DNA of 64,000 bases from Agromyces rhizosphaerae (GTDB lineage: Bacteria > Actinomycetota > Actinomycetes > Actinomycetales > Microbacteriaceae). The stretch is taken from assembly GCF_027925245.1 (NCBI RefSeq), contig NZ_BSDP01000001.1, positions 1,364,001 through 1,428,000 of the forward strand, given 5' to 3'. A program made the position numbers and the translations under genes. Below the pieces are notes generated by a model. That model ran no database searches. It was not told the DNA's origin and was given only the letters and a program-made list of their open reading frames with translations. Shown here in pieces: positions 59,009 to 64,000 of this stretch (position 1 is its first letter; each line of letters begins with the position of its first letter).

Positions 59009-59405
59009 AGTCGCCCACTCCCTTGATCGCGTCGATGTCCTTCTTCACGCTGTCGGAGGCGTCGTCGCCCGGCGGCTCGGCCCCGCGCCGGAACATCGCC
59101 AGCGCGATCGCGACCAGGATCACGATGAACAGCAGCAGGATGCCGGAGACGATGAGCGCGGCCGCCCAGCCGGGCAGCACGAGCGAGAGCGCGAGGATGC
59201 CCGTGGCGATCAGCGTGCCGAGCAGGAAGATCGCCACGAACGCCGCGGCGATGACGAGCCCCGCGCCCGTGCCGAAGTGCTTCGCCTTGTAGGCGAGCTC
59301 GGCCTTGAAGTGCTCGATCTCGGCCTGGACGAGTGCCTGCACCTGCGCCGGCACATCGCCGATGAGGGTGAAGAGCGAGCGGTCCTTGTCCGTGGGTGCA
59401 GCCAT
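58998..59405 (-). CDS. Phage-holin-family (DUF1469) membrane protein
   Basis: A 135-residue protein: FTLIGDVPAQVQALVQAEIEHFKAELAYKAKHFG (amphipathic, residues about 12-45) then two transmembrane helices around 47-75 and 80-105, and an acidic tail. Matches actinobacterial Phage_holin_3_6 / DUF1469 proteins, which are not true phage genes. Downstream partner of the YtxH-like gene. Confidence 0.88.
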   Translation of the reverse strand: MAAPTDKDRSLFTLIGDVPAQVQALVQAEIEHFKAELAYKAKHFGTGAGLVIAAAFVAIFLLGTLIATGILALSLVLPGWAAALIVSGILLLFIVILVAIALAMFRRGAEPPGDDASDSVKKDIDAIKGVGDYER

Positions 59406-59421
59406 GCCTGCCCTCCTCAGG

Positions 59422-59826
59422 TCAGCTGTCGGAGGAGTCCGACGACGTCGACGTGGTCTTCGCACCCGACCTCGTCGTCGAGGACTTGGCGGCCGGCTTC
59501 TTCGCCGCGGGCTTCTTCGCCGGGGTCTTGGCGGCGGGGGCCTGCTTGGCCTCGGCGACCCCCTCGGCCGCGGCCTCCTGCACGCTCGAGGCGGCCTTCG
59601 TGGCCTGGCGCACGAGCTTCTTGGTGCCGTCGAGCACCTTGTCGCTGACGTCGCCGACGCGGGAGAGCGCGAACTCCTTCGCGGTTCCGACGCCCTGCTG
59701 CACCGCCGGCTGGTTCCAGACCCTCTCGGCGGCCGACTTGATCTGCTCGTAGCGTTCGCGCCCCGCGCGAGTACCGAGCACGTATCCGGTGGCGAGACCG
59801 ACGACGAACAGGAGCTTGCCCTTCAT
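59422..59826 (-). CDS. YtxH-like protein with Ala/Lys-rich tail
   Basis: A 134-residue protein: one N-terminal helix MKGKLLFVVGLATGYVLGTRAGRERYEQI, characteristic of YtxH-like proteins, followed by a helical region and an Ala/Lys/Pro repeat tail (KTPAKKPAAKKPAAKSS). The tail resembles DNA- or anionic-surface-binding tails of actinobacterial proteins. Starts ATG 59826 after AAGGGG. Confidence 0.85.
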   Translation of the reverse strand: MKGKLLFVVGLATGYVLGTRAGRERYEQIKSAAERVWNQPAVQQGVGTAKEFALSRVGDVSDKVLDGTKKLVRQATKAASSVQEAAAEGVAEAKQAPAAKTPAKKPAAKKPAAKSSTTRSGAKTTSTSSDSSDS

Positions 59827-59925
59827 GCGTTCCCCTTCTGCAACGAGCGCGTCAGGTTCCAGCGTAGACCCGGAGTGCACGCGCGCAAGGGGTTGCACGG
59901 CGATCCATACCGGATTCGCCATACG

Positions 59926-61524
59926 TCAGGCGCCCGCCGGGGCCTCCGGAGCGGCATCCACGGCGTCGCGACGGATGCGCGCGGCGGCATCGATCGCGTG
60001 CGGCACGACCGAGGCGAGGCCGGTGCCCGCGACCCACGAGCCCGTGACCACGAGGTCGGTCGTTCCGGCGAGCGCGGCGTCGAGCCGTGCGACGCGATCC
60101 TCGCGCCCGAGCAGGGCGTGCGAGGGCGCGTCGCGCCAGCTCGTGCGCACGGCGTCGACGAGCTGCGCGCGGGTGAGCGTCGTGCCGAGCAGCGCGGAGG
60201 CGTCGGCGAGCGCGAGGTCGGTGAGCGCCTCGTCGTCGAGCGCCGCGGCGCCGGCGGACCCCGCCCTGCCGTACGACAGGCGCACGACGTGGCGGCGCGG
60301 CCCCGCGGCATCCGCCAGCCACGACCACTTCGACGTCGAGTGGGTGAGCGCCTTCGCGGCGACCCCGGGCGTGCCGGGCGCGACGAGCACGCCCGTGCCG
60401 CGCGGCGCGGCGTCCAGCTCCGGCGCGTCGAGCAGCAGCGTGACGAGGTCGAGCGCGGTGCCCTCGGGCCAGTCGAGGTCGGCGAGGCCGGCCCATTCAT
60501 CGCGGACGCCGGCGAGCAGGGGCACGGATGCCTCCGCAGGCGCCGCGAGCACGACGTAACGCGCGTGCGCTTCGACGCCCGCCGCCTCCTCCGTCGCATC
60601 CGCTCCGGCCACGAGCACCCGGCCGTCCCCCGGTTCCGGGGCGACCGCGTCGGCTGCGACGACCCAACCGCCGTCGGCGCCGTCGCCCGCGGTGAGCCCC
60701 GTGACGCGCACTCCCGTGCGCACCTCGCCCGCGTAGTAGGCGAGGTCGGCGACGAGCGCGTCGACGAGCGCGCGCATGCCGCCGCGGATGCCGCGCACGG
60801 CACCGCCCGCGCGACGCTCGGCCGCGAGCTGGGCGACGCCGCCCTGGAGCGATCCGGCGCGGGTCATCGCCTGGTTGAGTCCCGGCGCCACGCGGTCGAC
60901 GTCGAGCGCGTCCGGGTCCGCCGAGTACACGCCCGCCGAGATCGGCGTGACCAGCCGCTCGAGCACGGCGTCGCCCATGCGGCTGCGCACGAGCTGGCCG
61001 AGGCTGTGCGCGCGGCCGATGCGCAGGATCGGCTGGAGCCGGTCGCGGTAGGCGCGCCAGGCGCCGCTCCAGCCGATGACGGCGCGCACGTCCTCCGCGA
61101 ACGGGTTCGCGGGGATGCCGAGCACGCCCGTCTTCGGCATGGGCAGCAGCTTCAGCCCGGCATCGCCGCCGGGCAGGGCGAGCCAGGCCCCCGCAGGATT
61201 CGGAGCGACGATCTCGTCGGCGAGGCCGAGCTCGGTCGCGAGCGCCTGGACGGAGTCGTTGCGCGTGGCGAACGACTCCGCGCCCGTGTCGACGCGCAGT
61301 CCGCCCGCGGCACCGCCCGGGGCATCCGCCTCCTCGGCGCCGATCACCGCACCGCCGACGACGCCGCCCACCTCGTCGCGGGCCTCGAGCACGAGCACCG
61401 AGAGGCCGACGTGCAGGCACTGGCGTGCGGCGACGAGTCCCGCGACGCCGCCGCCCACGACGACCACGTCGACGTCGATGCGCTCGCGTTCGGGCGCGGG
61501 CCGCGCGGAATCCGCTGCACTCAT
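59926..61524 (-). CDS. hemG: Coproporphyrinogen III / protoporphyrinogen oxidase
   Basis: A 532-residue FAD-dependent oxidase of the HemY/CgoX type. Rossmann motif VVVGGGVAGLVAARQCLHVG near residue 20; RVDTGAESFATRN near 77; a signature LVTPISAGVYSADPDALDVD near 191; C-terminal ITGSWVAGTGLASVV-like FAD motif. It oxidises coproporphyrinogen III here. It is 4 nt from hemE. Confidence 0.96.
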   Translation of the reverse strand: MSAADSARPAPERERIDVDVVVVGGGVAGLVAARQCLHVGLSVLVLEARDEVGGVVGGAVIGAEEADAPGGAAGGLRVDTGAESFATRNDSVQALATELGLADEIVAPNPAGAWLALPGGDAGLKLLPMPKTGVLGIPANPFAEDVRAVIGWSGAWRAYRDRLQPILRIGRAHSLGQLVRSRMGDAVLERLVTPISAGVYSADPDALDVDRVAPGLNQAMTRAGSLQGGVAQLAAERRAGGAVRGIRGGMRALVDALVADLAYYAGEVRTGVRVTGLTAGDGADGGWVVAADAVAPEPGDGRVLVAGADATEEAAGVEAHARYVVLAAPAEASVPLLAGVRDEWAGLADLDWPEGTALDLVTLLLDAPELDAAPRGTGVLVAPGTPGVAAKALTHSTSKWSWLADAAGPRRHVVRLSYGRAGSAGAAALDDEALTDLALADASALLGTTLTRAQLVDAVRTSWRDAPSHALLGREDRVARLDAALAGTTDLVVTGSWVAGTGLASVVPHAIDAAARIRRDAVDAAPEAPAGA

Positions 61525-61528
61525 CGGG

Positions 61529-62638
61529 TCAGGCCTCCCAGGCGTGGACGCGCTCGACGATGCGGGTCAGCGTGTCGGGGTCGGTCGACGGCGGCACGCC
61601 GTGGCCGAGGTTGAACACGTGGGCGGGGGCCGAGCGGCCGCGCTCGAGCACCTCGTCGACCGCACGCTCGAGCACGGCCGCGGGGGCCGCGAGCAGGGCC
61701 GGGTCGAGGTTGCCCTGCAGCGGCACGCCGTCGCCGACGCGGGCCGCGGCGACGTCGAGCGGCACGCGGTAGTCGACGCCCACGGTGTCGGCGCCGACCT
61801 CGCGCATGGCGCGCAGCAGCTCGCCCGTGCCGACGCCGAAGTGCACGACCGGCACGCGCAGTTCGGCGCCGTCGAGGGGGTACTCCAGGTCGTGCACGAA
61901 CTCGAGCGCGCGGGCCGAGGCGGGCGCGACGTGGGTCTCGTAGTCGGCGAGCGAGAGCGCGCCGGCCCACGAGTCGAAGAGCTGGGCGGCGGATGCCCCG
62001 GCGAGCACCTGCGTGCGCAGGAACCGGCCGGTGACCTCGGCGGACCAGGCCATGAGCGCCGACCACGCGCCGGGGTCGGCGTGCATGAGCGTGCGGGCCG
62101 CGAGGTGGTCCTTCGAGGGGCCGCCCTCGGCGAGGTAGGCGGCGAGCGTGAACGGGGCGCCGGCGAAGCCGATGAGCGGCGTCTCGCCGAGTTCGTCGAC
62201 CGTGCGGCGCACGGCCTCGGTGATGGGGCCGGCCTCGGCGTCGAGGGTCGCGGGGTCGATCGCGGTGAGCTCGGCGACCGCCGCCGCGTCGCCGTACGCA
62301 CGGCCGAACACGGGGCCGCGCCCCGGCTCGATCTCCACGTCGACGCCGACCAGGCGCAGGGGCACGACGATGTCGCTGAAGAAGATGCCCGCGTCGACGC
62401 CGTGGCGGCGCACCGGCTGCAGCGTGATCTCGCTCGCGAGCGCGGGGTCGAGGCAGGCGTCGAGCATGCGGGTGCCGACGCGGAGCTCACGGTACTCGGG
62501 CAGCGAGCGACCGGCCTGGCGCATGAACCACACGGGGGTGGCGTCGGGTCGCTCGCCCCGGTAGGCGCGGACGAGCCGCGACCTGCTGGTGCGTGCGGCG
62601 GTGAGCGGATGCCGGTCGGGAAGGATCACGCGGACCAT
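61529..62638 (-). CDS. hemE: Uroporphyrinogen decarboxylase
   Basis: A 369-residue Hem[17 protein letters not shown] and [34 protein letters not shown] and [15 protein letters not shown] are the enzyme's signatures. The start ATG 62638 precedes [11 protein letters not shown]. It heads an operon with hemG and is divergent from hemA's side. Confidence 0.97.
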   Translation of the reverse strand: MVRVILPDRHPLTAARTSRSRLVRAYRGERPDATPVWFMRQAGRSLPEYRELRVGTRMLDACLDPALASEITLQPVRRHGVDAGIFFSDIVVPLRLVGVDVEIEPGRGPVFGRAYGDAAAVAELTAIDPATLDAEAGPITEAVRRTVDELGETPLIGFAGAPFTLAAYLAEGGPSKDHLAARTLMHADPGAWSALMAWSAEVTGRFLRTQVLAGASAAQLFDSWAGALSLADYETHVAPASARALEFVHDLEYPLDGAELRVPVVHFGVGTGELLRAMREVGADTVGVDYRVPLDVAAARVGDGVPLQGNLDPALLAAPAAVLERAVDEVLERGRSAPAHVFNLGHGVPPSTDPDTLTRIVERVHAWEA

Positions 62639-62760
62639 TCTCGCCCACCCCGGCTGGACGCCCGCCGGGCGGCGCCCGCGGACGACGGTGCCCGTTCCGT
62701 CGGCACCGGAGATGCGGCCGGGCGTTGTGGACGGATGGTGCGCGAAACCGCTCTCTCGCG

Positions 62761-62766
62761 TACCAT
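62761..62766 (+). promoter_or_regulatory. -10 element of 62827 gene
   Basis: TACCAT lies about 60 nt before the ATG at 62827, giving a leadered mRNA that contains a GGAGG ribosome-binding site. Confidence 0.35.
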
Positions 62767-62826
62767 TGCGCGCGGCGGACGGGGGATCGCCGTGGAACAC
62801 GACGCACCCCGGAGGCGAATCGACGC

Positions 62827-63522
62827 ATGGCACCCCCACCCACCGCGTACCGGATCGTCAAGTGGCTGCTCGTCTTCGCCGCGCTGGTCGCCGTTGCGGC
62901 CGCGGTCGTCGGCGACGGCACCATCGCCCGCATCATCCCGCGGCTGCCCGAGGTCTCGTTCGACGAGCGCGTCATCCTCGCGATCCTCAGCCTGGCGGGC
63001 CTGCTCATGCTCACCGTGCTCGCGACCCGCCTCGCCTCGATGTCGCGCAGCGCCCGACGCGTCCGGGCGCTGGAGCGCGCGACCGACGGCGTCGTCACGC
63101 CCGCCCTGCGCAACCCGATCATGGTGCACGGCCTCCGCACGCTGTTCGGCGGCGGGCTCCCGCGCATCGGCTCGCGCATCGCCGTGCTCGCCGACCTCGA
63201 GGGCATCAGCCTGTGGGGCGGTGCCGTCAAGCCGCGGCTCATCGCGAGCGCGCAGTGGAGCGAGGTGCGCACGATCCGCGCCGACTCGATCGTGGTCGGC
63301 GACCGCGAGGTCTCGGTCATGGTGCTGCGCATCCGCCGCGGCGGCACGAGTGCCGAGCTGCCGATCGCGCTCGGCACGGGCCGCGCGGCCGCCCTCACGC
63401 TCGGCGGCGCCGACTTCTTCGCGCGGCTGCGCCAGATCAAGTCGTGGCACCGCGCCGAGATCGCGGCCACCACCGGGTCGATCCCGATCATCCGGCCCGA
63501 GCAGCTCCAGCCCGCGAACTGA
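62827..63522 (+). CDS. Uncharacterised two-helix membrane protein
   Basis: A 231-residue protein with two N-terminal helices (about residues 10-28 and 43-68) and a cytoplasmic or extracellular domain of mixed alpha/beta with [56 protein letters not shown], resembling a bacterial PH-like domain. No function known. It stands between hemE and hemA, with which it may be co-regulated only by position. Confidence 0.75.
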   Translation: MAPPPTAYRIVKWLLVFAALVAVAAAVVGDGTIARIIPRLPEVSFDERVILAILSLAGLLMLTVLATRLASMSRSARRVRALERATDGVVTPALRNPIMVHGLRTLFGGGLPRIGSRIAVLADLEGISLWGGAVKPRLIASAQWSEVRTIRADSIVVGDREVSVMVLRIRRGGTSAELPIALGTGRAAALTLGGADFFARLRQIKSWHRAEIAATTGSIPIIRPEQLQPAN

Positions 63523-63584
63523 CCCCTCCCCCGGGCGCGGGACGGGTCAGCAATCGCCCTGACGGGGGCGCCTTTCTCCTCGAC

Positions 63585-63590
63585 TACAAT
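63585..63590 (+). promoter_or_regulatory. Leaderless -10 of hemA
   Basis: TACAAT begins 12 nt before GTG 63597, and no ribosome-binding site is present. Confidence 0.5.
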
Positions 63591-63596
63591 CGTCGG

Positions 63597-64000
63597 GTGC
63601 TCATCTGTCTGTCCGCGAGTCACAAGAACGCCGACTTCGATCTCCTGGAGAAGCTGTCGGTGGCGCCGGGCGACCTCGGAGCACGCATCGTCGGCAGCCA
63701 CGAGTCGCTGGGCGGCTCGGTGATCGTCGCCACGTGCAACCGGTTCGAGGCCTACCTCGACCTCGACGAGCCGTACGGCACCTCCCCCGTGCCCGCCATC
63801 CAGTCGGCGCTCCGCGAGGTCGGCGCGTCGACCGGCGTCGACCCGCGCACGCTGCGCTCGACCGTCGAACTCGTGCACGGCAACGCGGTCGCGGCGCACC
63901 TGTTCGCCGTGGCATCCGGCCTCGAGTCGGTCGTCGTCGGCGAGGGCGAGATCGCCGGCCAGGTGAAGCGCTCGCTCGAGGGCGCGCGCACGCAGGGCAC
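63597..64000 (+). CDS. hemA: Glutamyl-tRNA reductase, N-terminal part
   Basis: The first 134 residues of HemA, which reduces glutamyl-tRNA to glutamate-1-semialdehyde. VLICLSASHKNADFDLLEKLS and the catalytic cysteine motif GSVIVATCNRFEAYLDL (Cys in ATCNR), followed by VVGEGEIAGQVKRS, are typical. The remainder lies beyond the right edge. It initiates the haem pathway, and the TACAAT promoter indicates leaderless transcription divergent from hemE. Confidence 0.95.
   Translation, partial: MLICLSASHKNADFDLLEKLSVAPGDLGARIVGSHESLGGSVIVATCNRFEAYLDLDEPYGTSPVPAIQSALREVGASTGVDPRTLRSTVELVHGNAVAAHLFAVASGLESVVVGEGEIAGQVKRSLEGARTQG

Noticed and set aside
58998..59405. Phage-holin annotation as evidence of a prophage
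   Set aside because: This DUF1469-type protein is a normal chromosomal actinobacterial gene and no other phage gene is nearby.

Overview
The window is a chromosomal segment of a high-GC Gram-positive bacterium, most likely a Microbacteriaceae actinomycete of the Agromyces/Microbacterium type. The evidence is GC-rich codon usage, many GTG starts, many genes whose -10 hexamer (TANNNT) lies 12-14 nt before the start codon (leaderless mRNAs), an IdeR/DtxR iron box, and a complete coproporphyrin-dependent haem pathway. The octamer CGGATGCC/GGCATCCG recurs about once per kilobase, both in genes and in intergenic hairpins. I saw no rRNA, tRNA, CRISPR array, transposase or phage gene.

Layout. 0-11.6 kb is a nitrogen and amino-acid block: a truncated POT peptide transporter, a CynX-type MFS transporter, a DDAH-like hydrolase coupled to ornithine aminotransferase (rocD), an F420-type oxidoreductase, a toxin-antitoxin-like pair with two palindromic operators, Lrp and GntR regulators, and bifunctional PutA with a divergent LysR regulator. 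Arginine (or methylarginine), ornithine and proline can all be routed to glutamate here. 11.6-17.4 kb holds a MazEF-like pair, membrane proteins, a phytoene-desaturase-like flavoprotein, an AI-2E family exporter and a thioesterase.

17.6-28.8 kb is the propionate methylcitrate cycle (prpD, prpB, prpC), but a 7.2-kb gene for a secreted 2394-residue enzyme (GH30, carbohydrate-binding domains, GH43, LamG, GH43) sits between prpB and prpC with its own LacI-type operator. The most likely substrate is type II arabinogalactan. 28.8-34.5 kb has an ArsR/SRPBCC pair, a secreted protein made of two modules encoded by 532-bp repeats identical base for base, a CoA-ester hydrolase and the tRNA hydroxylase TrhO.

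34.5-45.2 kb carries membrane proteins, an NSS amino-acid transporter with its small subunit, a four-gene ferric-siderophore ABC transporter with a divergent siderophore-interacting reductase under a near-perfect IdeR box, and a second ABC exporter. 45.3-49.4 kb holds a DUF4143 ATPase preceded by three 23-bp tandem repeats, a small monooxygenase, LhgO and small proteins.

49.5-64 kb contains all nine haem genes from glutamyl-tRNA to haem b (hemL, hemB, hemD, hemC, hemH, hemQ, hemG, hemE, hemA), mostly in overlapping operons, interrupted by a methyltransferase, a three-gene envelope-stress-type set (DUF3618, phage-holin-like, YtxH-like), an SDR and hypothetical genes. hemA runs off the right edge. 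Iron import and haem synthesis in one window make iron economy a recurring theme.

The items most worth follow-up are the multi-catalytic glycosidase splitting the prp locus, the exact tandem duplication in the secreted protein, two families of intergenic palindromes, the 138-bp inverted-repeat element, and the repeat-preceded DUF4143 ATPase.
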